The notes below the pieces were generated by a model. The model saw only the letters and a list, made by a program, of their open reading frames with translations. It did no database searches and was not told where the DNA came from. Shown one piece after another: positions 47,315 to 59,900 of a stretch of 64,000 nt of DNA. The first letter of the stretch is position 1. Each line of letters begins with the position of its first letter. Both the position numbers and the translations under genes were made by a program. Origin of the DNA: Phascolomyces articulosus (taxonomy: Eukaryota; Mucoromycota; Mucoromycetes; Mucorales; Lichtheimiaceae); the NCBI GenBank assembly GCA_025677815.1, contig JAIXMP010000022.1, positions 558,001 through 622,000 of the forward strand, written 5' to 3'.

Positions 47315-49591
47315 TCATTTGTCGTTTTGATTATTATTTTGGTCCATCATTATGGTGTAAATTGCATTCGCTATTCCACTTTCAAGCCCAAGTTCACTAA
47401 GGAAGTTATCTGAGGGTTTTCTATTTATAGTACCCGCTCGTTTGACAGCTGGCGGTGTCACTGTAGTTGTAGGTGGAGTATTCGTCGAAGAAGATGGTGC
47501 TTGTGAAGATGTAGTTTCGGATGATGAGCTTACAGTATTATTATTAGAAATTGTGTTGTTATTAGCATTAATAGTAGTAGATGATGAAGTTGGTGTATTG
47601 GTTGTTGTAGCTGATGAAGTAGATGGTGTAGGTGTAGATATAGAAGATGACATGACGGGAACAACTACTTCATACTCAACACGACCATAAGTAATAGCCG
47701 TCTTTGGATGTTCCAATTGTCCCTTTTTATTACTGCTGTTACTATTGCTACCTGTACTATTGCTACTGGTGCTATGTTGAGGATGATTTGATCGTGAATT
47801 ATTGTTACTGTGTCCATGCTGATCATCGTCGACAATATATGAAGGAGGTGTTGGCTTTGGAGCTGGTCTTGGAGAGGTAAATGCAGACATTTGTGCTTGA
47901 GATGGAATAAATGGTTTGTTATCCTTTACATGCTTTAATACAAAAACTGGATTTTGTTTCGCTTCCTTTAACTTTTGAGATATCCTTAACGGCTTCTCCT
48001 CATAACTCAACGCTCTCTCTACACAATTTAATCTTAGTTTAGTAAATTCCTCCTTCATCATTAAAAATCATTTAATCCCATTAATTTTACCTTGCATATT
48101 GTCATGACTTCCATACTGAATCCATAAGGAATATTGTTGCCAGTCATCCAATACATTATATTTTTTCAACGCTGAGGTAATAACCTTGGAACAAGGGTCA
48201 TCAAGCAAAAGTCGTACGTTTTTCGACGCTTCTAATTCAACTTTAGAACTGTTGGATAATTTTTCACCATATACTTTTATGGCACCACCATCATTAATCA
48301 TTACACTCGAAGAGGATTTCAACTGATGGGACTAGTTGTTTTTCAAATTATAAATATGTTAATTTTAAATTAAGACATAGTGCCCATTATATAAATATGC
48401 TTGAATATGACCCATACCTCATCACTTTGAGATCTTGAACCTGATGATTTATCATGGTGGGACGAAGATGATGTGGCGCCATTGTTGAAATAATCCGACC
48501 CAGCGTGTAACGTAGAAGTAGGCGGCGTCAGTAAATGTCCTGACTTGTGCTGCAAAGCAAAATGAGAGTGGCTTTTTTGCATTACAGGTGGAGTGGATGG
48601 TGGTTTATCAATCTCAAATACTGGAAGAGGCTATAGTTACAATGATATGGTATAAATAAATAAATAAATCGTAATGATATCTTCGCTTGATCAATATCCA
48701 TACTCCTTTTATCAAGCCACACCAAAAAAACAGGCCCTTACGCTTTGTACCTTTTTATCTTTGAACATTTTCCATATTTGACCCATCTCTTCTCGCAATC
48801 GATAGACTTCGTTCGTAACACGACCAAGATCTTCCGTAAGTTGTTTTAAATGACCATCTGGGTGTTCATATCAAAAGTTGTATTAGTTTATCGTTACATG
48901 GTTATTTTTTTTCTCATAATAAGAAATGTTTCTGACCTCGTTCTTGAAAGGCAGCTTCAATTTTTCGGTAATCAGCCATTCCATTCTGGCCGAGCCAATC
49001 CTAGTAATAATAATAATAATAATAATAAAGTCCATCAATATAAACCCATTTTTCACAAACATTTGTAAAATTAAATATTTATGGAAAATAAGCTAATTGT
49101 TACATTTTCATATAAAACAGCTATATATGTCATTGTTTTTATATAAAGTTAGTTAAATATATACATATTAAGGGTGTTTTTTTCTTTTCTTTTTTTTTCT
49201 TTTTTTTTTTTTTTTTACTTTGCTCCAAAACATATAGGCTAGGCAATGATTAATATATATATATATATATAAAAACTTACTAGGAGGAACGTAATCCCAT
49301 TCATTTAATGGTATGCGCCAAAGAGCTTTCAGGGTATATATATGTTTGAGAATGTCCATTCTTTGTCCAACTGAATGCATTGATAAATCTTTAAGTGTTT
49401 CGTGATCAAGATTAACCAAAACATCACCTGTAATTCCATGTTCTATATTACAATAAGTTAGAAAAAAACCTATAAACACGTTATCTTTCTATATCGATTA
49501 TACCTTTAAACTGTTTTTCATAAGCTGAGTATCCTATCGATGCCAACCATTTGTTCACTTTGTTCTCATCCCATTGTAATACGTTTTCCAT
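47315..49591 (-). CDS. STE50: Ste50-like SAM/RA adaptor protein
   Basis: Minus-strand exons 49504-49591, 49281-49442, 49219-49238 (20-nt microexon), 48937-49000, 48742-48857, 48418-48630, 48091-48331 and 47315-48018; 535 aa. Ste50 links Cdc42/Ras signalling to the Ste11 MAPKKK in mating, osmotic and filamentation pathways. N-terminal SAM domain (about 5-75): WDENKVNKWLASIGY, then LDHETLKDLSMHSVGQRMD. Next comes a short coiled coil (LKQLTEDLGRVTNEVYRLR). The RA domain (about 235-340) has LLLDDPCSKVITSALKKY and ERALSYEEKPLRISQKLK. A Ser/Thr/Asn-rich tail ends NFLSELGLESGIANAIYTI. Exons 2 and 4 meet out of phase unless the 20-nt exon is included. The intron before the last exon carries a TACTAA-type branch site. 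Confidence 0.87.
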
Positions 49592-49773
49592 AGTGGTCAA
49601 CTTGAAACCAGCAAGGTGTGGTGCAAATATGTGTGCCTCTCCAAAAAAAAAAAAAAGGCGGAGGCAAATTGAAGCTAATTTAAGGTTTGGTCATTTTGTA
49701 CTAAAACGCTTTTTATAGTCCTTTTACCACTGCTTTTCTTTTCTTTTACATAAGAAAATCTCGTAAATTCATA
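49592..49773. promoter_or_regulatory. Bidirectional promoter between STE50-like and verprolin-like genes
   Basis: Only 182 nt separate the two divergent ATGs. The stretch holds an A-rich tract and a TTTTTATAG element toward the plus-strand gene. Shared regulation of a MAPK adaptor and an actin-regulator gene is an inference. Confidence 0.45.
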
Positions 49774-50199
49774 ATGCGACGTTCAGTACCTCCACCACCT
49801 CCTGCACGAGCAACTTCACCACCTTCTTCACCAGCAAATAGTAATAATAGCAACATGCAATCGCCTCATTTACGAATGAGTACTATTCCAGTTCAATCAT
49901 CTTATGCCTCTTTTGACGTCCAAATTCCTGAACCTCCACAAACTGAAGCAGGCAAATGGACTTTTCACTCACAAAGGGATTTTCCACCCCCTCCACCATT
50001 CGAGAAAAAATTAAAAAGATACCCTTCAGGTGCAGAATCTGGTTGTTGTAAGTTTATAAAATATACCATATATCATAAATACCTGCTTGCGTGTATACAT
50101 ATAATATGAGGAATGACATATTAAGTAACAAACACATTATATGATATTATATTCATAGCGATACCTATTGACCTTTCCCATTTAACTGCTTACAACTAA
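49774..50199 (+). CDS. Miniature verprolin/WIP-like protein (104 aa)
   Basis: Exons 49774-50047 and 50159-50199. The N-terminus is a polyproline track (RRSVPPPPPARATSPPSSP). The C-terminal half has GKWTFHSQRDFPPPPPFEK and KLKRYPSG, followed by SIPIDLSHLTAYN. This resembles the WASP-binding end of verprolin/WIP (F-x-F-H-x(3)-D-[LF]-P-x-P-x-x-F ... YPSG). Verprolins are normally several hundred residues long with actin-binding WH2 motifs near the N-terminus. Here no LKK-type WH2 is visible, so the protein could bind WASP and profilin/SH3 partners but probably not actin. The second exon is short and defined by a good GTAAGT donor and a CATAG acceptor. Confidence 0.65.
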
Positions 50200-51429
50200 A
50201 TTAATGTCAAATACTTTATTATAACTTCCTGACCTTAACCTCCATCTATTCTCAATAAATACTATTATGCTTTTTAAACTGTTAAATTCCCGTTCATTTC
50301 TGTATAGGACCCAGTCGGATTAAATGGTTTTATCTTTATAGAATTAAAAATGACATTCTTATTACACCTTTTCTATAGGCAATTGATAACAGTTAAATAT
50401 TGAGGTTTCGAGAGGGAAGATCTGCTGATTCATAAAAGATTGATGTATGAAGTGAATTTAATTGGTGAAATATCTTACGCCTTTCTCTATGCGCATTATC
50501 CAATTGTTTTCTATACCACTGCTATCCAACTGTTTCGATTGTCTTGTGAATAATGAGTCGTAACTTTGTACTGTACTCTCCACATAAAAAACTAATGAAA
50601 ATATATCGATCGTAGATATTTAGCTATCCCATTATAAACTCGGTTCGAGTCACGGATACAACAAAGCAATGCTATACGTATAATTGCCCATGGTATTTGC
50701 ACAAAGACAAATATATAAGTAGTAACTAAATCAAAATTCCCAAACACCAGTTTGTCACCATGTTAACGTCATTTCGTTAATACTTGGTGATTTAAAAATA
50801 ATGAATCAAAAAACTGTTTATTGGACGCTATATATACACTTATAACCATAGTAATTTCTTGTTACAAGGTTACTATCAATTACCATACTATCTTAATTGA
50901 TCTAAAATGGCATCCTGGATTTCGTTTGGTAAAGATGTTATTTGGTCGCTATTGTAACTTATAGGTGATGTCATTTATTGAATTTGGGGATTGTTTTTTT
51001 AACAAGAAACTGCGCGTTTCATATCATTTTAAACTGGATATATTTTATTTGTCGTCAATCATTACGAAACTGGAGGTAACTAACTACTTTTGGGAGGATG
51101 TCATTCAACAACATATCGGCTGCGGATGGATAGACTGTAACCTTGAATTTGTTGGTAACAAAATTCAACTTTTCCAAAAAAAAAAAAATCTCACTATCAA
51201 CGAATTCGGTTGGACCCAGCCTTTGGTAAAAATATAGAATCAATGAATCCATCCTTCCCTCTCCCACTTCCACCATGTCATCCAAAAAACAGTTCTAGCT
51301 CTTCAATAGTCGTTTCTAGGTAGGATATAGATACATTTCGTTCAGCATACATAGTTCCGAAGTAGATATCCTGGGTAACACTGATCGATTGGCCATGGAG
51401 ACACCATGGAAACTGACTTTTCTTAAAGT
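50200..51429. other. Intergenic, possibly with the eroded 3' end of the F-box pseudogene
   Basis: A 76-codon minus frame at 51055-51285 might be the eroded C-terminus of the neighbouring F-box paralog but shows no convincing match. Otherwise AT-rich DNA without recognisable genes; a GGTTCGAGTC string near 50641 lacks the rest of a tRNA. Confidence 0.4.
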
Positions 51430-52770
51430 TCATCTAAGGCGAGTCATTATCTTCAAAAGCCGTTTTAATCCATCAGGTGTAATCAATCTACCGGATTCAA
51501 GTTCAAATTTTTCCAAGCGTTGTGCGAAGCGAGTAATAATCATTAATAAATCATCATCGAGATAATAAGGTTCGGGGTTTATAGTAGTAAGCGATGTCAA
51601 GGTGCCAACTATATTTTTAAAGAGGTGATCCAACATAACATCTCTTCCATCCACGGACCATCCAAGAGCCAAGTGTCTCAATGATGGAAATCGATAATGT
51701 GATAGAACGTCCATCATATTAGGATCATATAAACCTGTATATCCGGTAAGATTGAGCTCTCGAATAGTATGGTGGAATAGTGGAACCAGTCCTTGAAGAA
51801 GTGAATAAGTAACTCGCACATTTTCATCGCATGTCGTTTAACGCAAAATGAATACCAGTTGGTTCATTCAAATCGCATTTTATTGGTTTTCTTTGGTGTA
51901 ATCCGTATAGTTTATGATCATCGTCCGTTTCACTGGTTAAAATAAGTGATAAGAGTTCCGAAAAAAGCGGTTGTAAATGTTCTGGTACTGACTCACCCGT
52001 ATGTAAGACATTGGCCAAGGTGACACTTAAATACTTGAGTTTGGGTGTAGTTTTAAGGAATTAAATAACATCGAGACGACCCTCAATATTGGATACATTA
52101 ATTACCATGTCGATCAAGTGTTGATGTTTAATATCGGTCAAAGAAGCCGATTCATATTCTCTAGGGTTTTCGATAGGTCCAATAAATGCAAACTGTTTTA
52201 TATTTGGGTAATGTCGTATAAATACACCAGCAGTAACGTTCGCTGCAGACATCTTGGCCCTGAAATGATGATATGTTTCAATTTCTATGAAAGCTCGTGT
52301 AAGTGTGTTGCCACACATGTTGATGAATTTGAGCGCGTTTCGACTTGTCAGACCTTCCACATCTATTGTCACTATATTATCATTAATAGCCAACAAGTAG
52401 TGGGATAATAGTTGATAACTAAATATATTTGAGTGTCAAACTGTTTTTCTGTAAGAAACAAAGAAGGGGAAAAGTACCATCGCTGACAGGGTTGCACTCT
52501 ACATTGGCAAGTCAATAGAAAGTCCGATATTGTTCTCACTGCCACTAATTTTTATGTGCTTGACAGTAGCCCGTCTGATAAAATCGTGGTAAGGATGTAG
52601 ATCTAGTGGAAAGTTTTGATGGGAGACTTTTAGAGATATACTCTTCCATGTTCCTGGTACATCGAGAAGCATCAAATGCCACCCTTTGTTTATATGACTG
52701 ATGCAGATCTGCTCTTGCGATGTTGGATCTCAAATGGCATAGATACCATATGATCTTCGATGTGAGTCAT
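51430..52770 (-). pseudogene. Decayed F-box/LRR protein paralog
   Basis: Successive minus-strand pieces match the intact F-box gene upstream in order: MPFEI then, after a frameshift near 52730, ICISHINKGWHLMLLDVPG and HPYHDFIRRATVKHIKISG (intact: SPYKKYIKKSFVKHIKLTV); a TAG at 52499-52501; the 52061-52396 piece with NALKFINMCGNTLTRAFIE; a TAA at 52061-52063 with the frame continuing FLKTTPKLKYLSVTLANVL; and another frameshift near 51820 followed by ELNLTGYTGLYDPNMMDVL. At least two stops and two frameshifts make it a pseudogene. A tandem duplication followed by loss is the simplest origin. Confidence 0.8.
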
Positions 52771-52951
52771 TGCGTGCTTGTTTGATTATCGTGAGTGAAA
52801 GTGAAAAAAAATTAGGAGGGGAGATTATTTAGGAACACCTGCTCAGGTAAATTATGCCTTATACGGTCAGTATCAGTGTTTATTTACAAATAGAATTACA
52901 TATATTTGTACAAATCATATTAATACATACTATAACTACGTCAACAACACT

Positions 52952-54959
52952 TTATCCCTTGGCTACTTTACGTCGACGGTAGGTGATATGATTATATCGG
53001 CATGAGGCTAATACTCTTCCTTCTATATTTACTAATGCCAATTCCCATTCCTTGGCTACTAAATTAATTTTGCTCAGCACCTGTTCTACCATATCCTTCT
53101 TGGGAAATAAAGGATCGTATATATCATTATATACGATGTAGACCCGAATTTTAGGCATTATAAAAACACCATTCACTTCTTGACCTGCTACTATAGGACT
53201 AGTAGAACGCGATGATATCAGATTGTCCAATAAAAATTGATCAATATCTTCAATGGTGACATTATGACAGTATTCGAGTTCCAAGTGCTTTAATTCATGT
53301 ATCGATGCAATGGATGATAAAATTTCTGGAGATACGTTTGGCAAATTTCCTAATATAAGTTTTACAAACTGTGATCGCTGTTGCCCTTCTTCTTTTAAAG
53401 AGGAACGTTCTTTTAAATCATCAACGGTGTTTTTATTTTTGAAGAAAAATTCAAGTTGGCGAGGATCAATACCGTCACAGCTCTTTATGCAAAGTTCTTG
53501 TAATCGTGCCGTTGTGTGATTACTAATACTTTTATCACTCGTTAATGAAGCTGTACTGTACAATGTCAATGGTGTGAGCTCTATTTTGTCTTTCAATCCA
53601 GATAAATTAAGATATGACATGTTGGGAGTAGAATGGGGTGAGATGAATTGTGATAATCCATGTAATGTTTCAGTCGCTGGAAGTGATGATGGCGACGTTG
53701 ATGCATCGGCTACTTCTGTCTCGTCGTCTGTATCGTCATTACCTTCAAAGAATCCATAATTAGCCTTCAACGTAACATGTTGTAAAGATGGAAACATAAG
53801 AGATGCCAATTTCTGGCCACTGTTGCGTAGAAGGAGGGTAGATTCAACATGTAAAACACGTAATGTTTTATGATATTGATCAGCAAGTAATGGAAGTAAT
53901 TGTCGAGTAGTTGATATGTAATAATCGTCGTAAAAATCTTTCAGTATAAGAGTTTTCAATCCTGCAGTTGATCGCAAAAGTGCATTGTTATTGCTATGAA
54001 TATTAGTCATGATCACCGCATTATTTTGAGATAATAATTGTTCACATCTTTTTTTGGCGTGTGCAACCATAGGGATTTGGTTGACATAAGGATAGCATAC
54101 GTAAAGAAAAAGTATCGCAAGTTTAGGACAAAATTGACGTAAAGTTTCCACAAATGCCGATGCGTTGCTTTGGATACTTTTCATATCCAGTTCCAATTGT
54201 TCAATATTGGGTGTCGCTTCTAGTATCTCTTTTATTTCGAAACGCCCGTTGCTGTTGGGAATAATCAATACAAGAGTGCGTAAACATTTGAATTTGAAAC
54301 CTGTTGGTTTTTTAAATGATGGTTTCCATTGCCGTATATTATGGATTGACCCAATATAGTAAAGTGCTTTCAGATTGGGGCATTCACGCAAAACCATGTC
54401 TGGAGCAGGAGGTATAAAATATTGCTCATTACCATGATCATAACCGCGAAAAACAAGGGATAAACTTGTCAATGTTTGTCCACAAAAAGTTGTTAGTCGC
54501 AAAAAACTGGATTCTTGCATAACTAATACACATATATCCGCTATAATAATGAATACACTATGTTAATTATTGTTGGGTTGAAAATGGATATGTTGTTTTA
54601 ACAGTTAATTTTTTTTACATACCTTGAGTGATTGAACTACATTTTAGATTCACTAGAAAATCAACAATAGCTGATACATGTGTACCATTTTCGACTGTCA
54701 ATTTTATATGCTTGACAAATGATTTCTTGATATATTTTTTATATGGCGAAACACCCTGGATTAATGAACACCTCTGGCTGTTATTTTTATATATATCATC
54801 ACAGTAATCTTCAGTGGACAGTTGCTCCCACATTACTTGATGATTCAGCATAAAAGATCGCCAATCGCGACATACCCTTGAGAATATCCAACGATCGTTG
54901 AAAGAAAAGTAACGAATAATAATGTCAATAATTTCATGTGGCAATGATTGTAGTAACAT
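52952..54959 (-). CDS. F-box protein with leucine-rich-repeat-like region
   Basis: Minus-strand exons 54623-54959 and 52952-54540; 641 aa. The F-box is at the very N-terminus (LPHEIIDIIIRYFSFNDRW, then IFSRVCRDW), which would dock to Skp1 in an SCF ubiquitin ligase. The rest is made of irregular leucine-rich segments such as ELKHLELEYCHNVTIEDID, NLKALYYIGSI and MSYLNLSGL, consistent with an LRR solenoid that binds the target. The frame is open 20 codons upstream but begins without an ATG; the ATG at 54959 puts the F-box at residue 4. Mucoralean fungi carry many such F-box/LRR genes, and targets cannot be predicted. A decayed paralog follows 180 nt downstream on the same strand. Confidence 0.82.
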
Positions 54960-55180
54960 GTGCGTTTGAATAGGAGTGTTCGAGAAAACAAGAAAACGGA
55001 CTGGGTTGACCGCACTCACTTATTTTTGCATTATTCACCACGGTCACACCATGTACGACATTAAACTGAATAGAAAATCTGGTTTACTCATTTGTTGTTT
55101 TTGCTTATTCAACCCTTTATCCAGTAAAGAACAAGTAATTTCATTTTAGCACATTTCAATACATTTTCAGGTACCATGTC

Positions 55181-55432
55181 TTACAGCATCGGTGGGAAAA
55201 AAACCAACTTATGCTTATAATGACAAGAAGTATCAGCAAGTCTCTTCTGGAATAATGTATGATATGATTTTATGTTAGATGAATTTGATCGAACAAACTC
55301 AATACATAAATTAACGATATGAATATATGTAGCTTCGTTCCCTAACAATTCAATTGCAAAAATTGTTGATTTTTTATTATATATCAATTGAGAATATTTC
55401 ATTGTTGTTGTTGATAATAATATATGGAACAT
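55181..55432 (-). CDS. Hypothetical 83-aa ORF
   Basis: The ORF starts with an ATG and includes FAIELLGNEATYIHIVNLC and FVRSNSSNIKSYHTLFQKR, ending LVFFPPML. Composition is less biased than chance frames nearby, but there is no homology, promoter or splice support. It is listed only as a possibility. Confidence 0.2.
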   Translation of the reverse strand: MFHILLSTTTMKYSQLIYNKKSTIFAIELLGNEATYIHIVNLCIEFVRSNSSNIKSYHTLFQKRLADTSCHYKHKLVFFPPML

Positions 55433-55730
55433 CTAGTTATCGTAATCACATTAAGAACCAGCATGGAATACTATATATCTGTAAATTACAACTTACAATA
55501 TAAAGTATTGATAGTAGTAGATACCATTGAGAGAAATAGAAAGACATCCATGAACAGCTCCTTTCAAAAGTTACAGTAATGATGGTTCGAGAGTTACGGA
55601 TTCTGTAATTTCTGTTGCATAATAGCCACTTCCTCTTTATAATAACTATCATTTACTACTAAGAAAACCGGTTCATGTATGATATAAGTAATCCTACAGA
55701 ATTACAAGGAGATAAGGAGTAATAAGTATA

Positions 55731-55775
55731 AATTCACCAAATCAGCTCACGCAGCTATTTAAAACTTGGTGAATT
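55731..55775. promoter_or_regulatory. 10-bp inverted repeat upstream of the VanZ-like gene
   Basis: AATTCACCAA (55731-55740) and TTGGTGAATT (55766-55775) are perfect complements with a 25-nt spacer that itself contains AGCT twice. It lies about 200 nt before the ATG at 55971 and may be a dimeric transcription-factor site. Confidence 0.45.
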
Positions 55776-55970
55776 GAATGATTCAGAGAGTAATCAAGCC
55801 ACTTCATATGCTTTGATATGATATTCAATAAATAATTTACTTCTCCTTCTTACACTTAACAAAACCTTATCACTCCTCCACCTTCCTTTTCACACCCCTT
55901 CTTGTTAACACCAAGTTACTTATTCTATTCCCCCCCTTCTTTTTGGTATAAATATTCTCAAACTTAAAAT

Positions 55971-56596
55971 ATGCGCTTACGCATATTGCTGGTCCTATTC
56001 TTTTTGCTCCTGCTTTTAGGCATTCTTGGATTTGCTCCCATTGATCTACATGATAAAATCAACGATAAAATACTCCATTTTTCTGCATTTACCATCCTAG
56101 CCATCTGTTTATACTTTTTATGGGATTTATCTTATAAACGTAACTTGGCATTATCTGCCATTGTTCTTTATTCTATTGCGATCATGAGTGAATGTATTCA
56201 AGGCCTTTTACCTGTAAGTATAGTTTAAAATTCCTGCAACGCAATGTATAACATACATATATAAGAGACGCACCTCCTTAAAAAAATAAAAGAGTGCAAC
56301 CTTGGAGAGAGAGGGAGAGAGAAAAAGAGAAAATGAATAACCTTTTTACACACTTTATATAGTATCGTTCATTCGATGGATATGATATTTTAGCTAATTT
56401 TATGGGTGGATCGATTGGATTATTAAGTGCGTTTGGAATTGATTATTTCTTTACATCTCGACGTGAACATCAGCGACGATGGGGCGGGAAACGAGAGGCT
56501 GAATATCAACGAGCATTGATGGATGAAGTGGATTTGGGAGATGATATAGAAGAAAGTGACGATGAGAATGATGAACGACGAAGGATGTTGCCTTAA
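55971..56596 (+). CDS. VanZ-like small membrane protein
   Basis: Exons 55971-56213 and 56363-56596; 158 aa. The N-terminal hydrophobic segment MRLRILLVLFFLLLLLGILG is followed by LHDKINDKILHFSAFTILA, the D-K-x-x-H-F signature of VanZ-like domains. Further hydrophobic segments are LALSAIVLYSIAIMSECIQ and NFMGGSIGLLSAFGIDYFF. A hydrophilic acidic C-tail ends DENDERRRMLP. VanZ-like proteins are widespread in fungi without a settled function; the bacterial namesake gives teicoplanin resistance. The intron is phase 0. Confidence 0.8.
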
Positions 56597-56903
56597 AGAG
56601 TTTATTTATTATAAAAATACCCTTCCATCCATACAAAACACATTAGAATAAGATCTACCACTAATCATTACTACTATCTATCTATCTACACCCTATTTTC
56701 TTCAACTAGTTTTTTTATATCTTTTATTTATATATACGTAATATAATTTGTAAGCCATTTTTGTGTTTTTTCTCTTTGTATAGTAATAATCGTAATAATT
56801 TGTAATAATGAAGCAAGGCAAAAAGGAATAAAGACAATATAATAAACTAATAATAATTATAATTATAAAAAGGATGGTATTATAAAAAAAGTAAAGAATA
56901 GAA
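56597..56903. other. Convergent 3' space
   Basis: 307 nt between the stops of the VanZ-like gene (plus) and the SH3 scaffold gene (minus). AT-rich with several polyadenylation-like strings, nothing else. Confidence 0.5.
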
Positions 56904-59900
56904 TTAAAAGACAATGTGTGCAGCAACAATGCGCTGGAGTTCCTGCTATTAAATTTTAAATAAACAAACAAACACAATGTTAGAATATATAAGTAACCCG
57001 AGTTATTTATATATAAATAGAAGGACTATGTAGGAACAATACCTCATCAATAAGTGCTTCATTTTGTGTAGGTGTTGCTACGGCGGCAGCTGGACGTCGT
57101 ACCATTTGTTGTTTTGATGGTATTTTACTACTATTTGTACTATTGGATCGTTCTTTTGGCGATCCATTATTATCTTCATTTTGTTTATTGTTGTTTGTAG
57201 AGGTGGCAGTGGATGCACTATCTTCATGGTGACTATCAGTTTGATCGTCTGTGGAAGTTTCATTGGATGTTGCGGATTGATCAGATGTTGTTTCTTCCGC
57301 AAGGAGACTGGTTTGAGATTTTTTACGTACGGCAAAAGATCCATCAGGTCGATTCCAAGGATGAAACTCATACCCACCTTCATCTTCCCATTTGGAACTC
57401 TCCCGACTTTGTAGATAATCCACACCGCGAGTTACCAATAAGAATAAGTCATCGATTTCTGATGGTGGTTGCTGGGGAGAACCACCACCAGCAGCAGGAG
57501 TACCATTAGGAGGTGTAAGGTTCTCCTCACCGCTACCGTCAGCCACCATTTCTTTTTCATTTGTTGTACTTGTCACTGTCGTTGCTGTTGTAGTAGACGT
57601 ATTGGTATTGCTATTATTATTAGGATTATTACTACTGGTACAAGTAGTGGATGCAATGGATGTCGTTGCTCCGCTGGAAGTTGTTAATGTGGAAGATGGT
57701 GATGAAGCAATGTCTTGTTTAAGTGGTGGTTCGGGGGGAATATCACATTCTGTTTTACTAGCATGTTTCGATTCACCTTGGTCAGTGTTTTGGCTATCCA
57801 TCCACATGGTATATTGTGCTTGAATATCTGAATCACCTATTTGTTTTGGTGGTGGTTTGGGCGGTCGATCCTCGTCATCGTCTTCGTCACTATCTGAATC
57901 ACTTGAATCATCACTTAAATCCATTGGATCTTTACCAACATCGCCTTCGTCATCGTCGTCATCATCTGAAGAAAGTGAAGATAATGATGAGACATGACTT
58001 TCCTTGACTATTTCTGGATCAATCATACTCGTACCACTAGCTGAGGCAGCAGCGCCTACTACAGGAGAAAACGGCGCACCCATGGTTGTTGAAGAAGCCG
58101 GTGTCTGCGATCGTTCCACAGGTGTGGACGGCAATGGATGATCAGCTCTTCTCGGGGAAATAGCCTTGTGGTTGTATCCATTCGAATTGTTATTCTTTCC
58201 AGGAGTCGGTGTCAAAGGTGTAGGCGGAGCGGATACAATACTCACTTGGGATGCTGTGGTATCCAAAAATGGGGATGAAGGTGTAGGTTTTACACTAAGC
58301 GACGACCCATTTTGCTGTATCATGTTCAAACTCGTACTACTGCTTGGTGATTCAAGTGGTGGTGGAGGTGTTTTTTTAGTTTTAGATCCCCATCCAACAA
58401 GTCGTTTAAGTGATTGTTTGAAAGAACTTTCTTTTTTGTTGTTTGTACTTGTAGCGGAACGTTGCATTGTTGTGGCGACAGCTTGATGAGCAGCGGTGGA
58501 AGCAGTATCACCTGGTTGAAGGGAGGCAGAACGAATAATATGGGAAGAAGAAGAAGAGACATCCCAATTGGAGGAGGATTGGTCCATAACAGCACCAGCA
58601 GTAACGGCAGAAGCGCAGTCAGAATAGACAGAACTGGTTCCAGACATGACTGAAGTCCGTCTAAAGCCAGAAATAGGCGGAGGAGAGAGTGCACTACTAT
58701 TATTTATTGCTCCTTGCTGACAGGGTGGTGTCAGGGATGACTTTCGTTCCTGATTATTGCCTCCAACACCTGTTGTACTATTACTTGCCAAACTACTCGG
58801 AATAGATGGACGACGATCATCAACAGGTGTACCCGGGGATGAAGTCATAAAACTCGGGCGACGAAGTTCAGTGGAACGAGGCGAATCCATTAGAATGTCA
58901 AGAATGCTTGGACGACGTTCTTCTGGCATCATAAATTCATTGTTACTGATGTTACTGTTATTATTAGGATCAACACTGTGATGATAATTATGATTAAACT
59001 TGTTGCCTCCCATGGGTGAAAGTAAAGGAGGGGGGTAATCATGATGATGTTGTTGATTATGCGGATCGTCTGCCCTGCGCAAAATAAACAAAAGATCGCT
59101 TGTTACTGGCCCATGTGCTTGTTGTTTATGAAGCGCTGAGGCCATGTGGTCTCGAGGATCCAAGCGTGTTTCGATTCCGTTTGCCCGAACCGACATGCGA
59201 TATTTTGTCAAACAGCGGTCGGTAGGTCCCATCATTTGTTGTGGTGGTGACTGTTGTTGCTGTTGGGGGCAATATCCTTCTGCCTCGGCGTCAGGCACGT
59301 GGAACTTTTCCAAAGCCATGGTGATCACTGAGCCGATCTGTTGCTCCTGCTTAACTGCCATAATTTTATCAATACGGTCAATTTCTTGTTGTCTTGATGC
59401 CATGAGTTTCTTTTTCTTGCCAGTGGGTGCAGGTGTTGGATTGGTGGTAAAAGCAGGTGCATTGGTACTGGCAGGTGGTATACTTGGACTGCTTCCTCCT
59501 TCATCCGGATATAAAGATACCTTGATATAGAAGATACCTTCTCGTTCATGGGCACGTTTGATACGTCGATGAAGGTAGAATCGAATGACAGAATCTTCAT
59601 CATACGAAGTTTGCTCGTAATTACTAAAACTGCTAGATCTAGGCCGTCGTGAAGAACGCCCCTCATTTTTACCAGATGTTGAGGAGGTATCAGCAGCAGC
59701 AGAAGTAGCAATAGAGGAGTTTCCTCCTATTCCCGTTTGCTGTTCCTGTTCCTGTTGCTGTTGTTGTGGCGATGTCCGACGAATATGTGACACAGAAGGC
59801 ATAGGTGTGGTCAGTGGAGCAGTCAAGGTCTTGAAAATAGACAGAGGTTTATCTTGAGGTGCCAGCACATAATCATCTTTTGCCGTTTATTATATGCAGA

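Larger units (their letters stand above)
54960..55970. other. Intergenic; promoter side of the VanZ-like gene
   Basis: Contains a perfect 10-bp inverted repeat (listed separately) and an 83-codon minus frame starting with ATG at 55432 whose composition is fairly balanced but which matches nothing I know. Confidence 0.4.

Noticed and set aside
47442..47690. 82-codon plus-strand frame (Val/Asp-rich)
   Set aside because: Antisense of the Ser/Thr/Asn-rich tail of the Ste50-like protein.
50635..50660. GGTTCGAGTC resembling a tRNA B box
   Set aside because: No A box, anticodon arm or acceptor stem could be placed around it; a tRNA is not supported.
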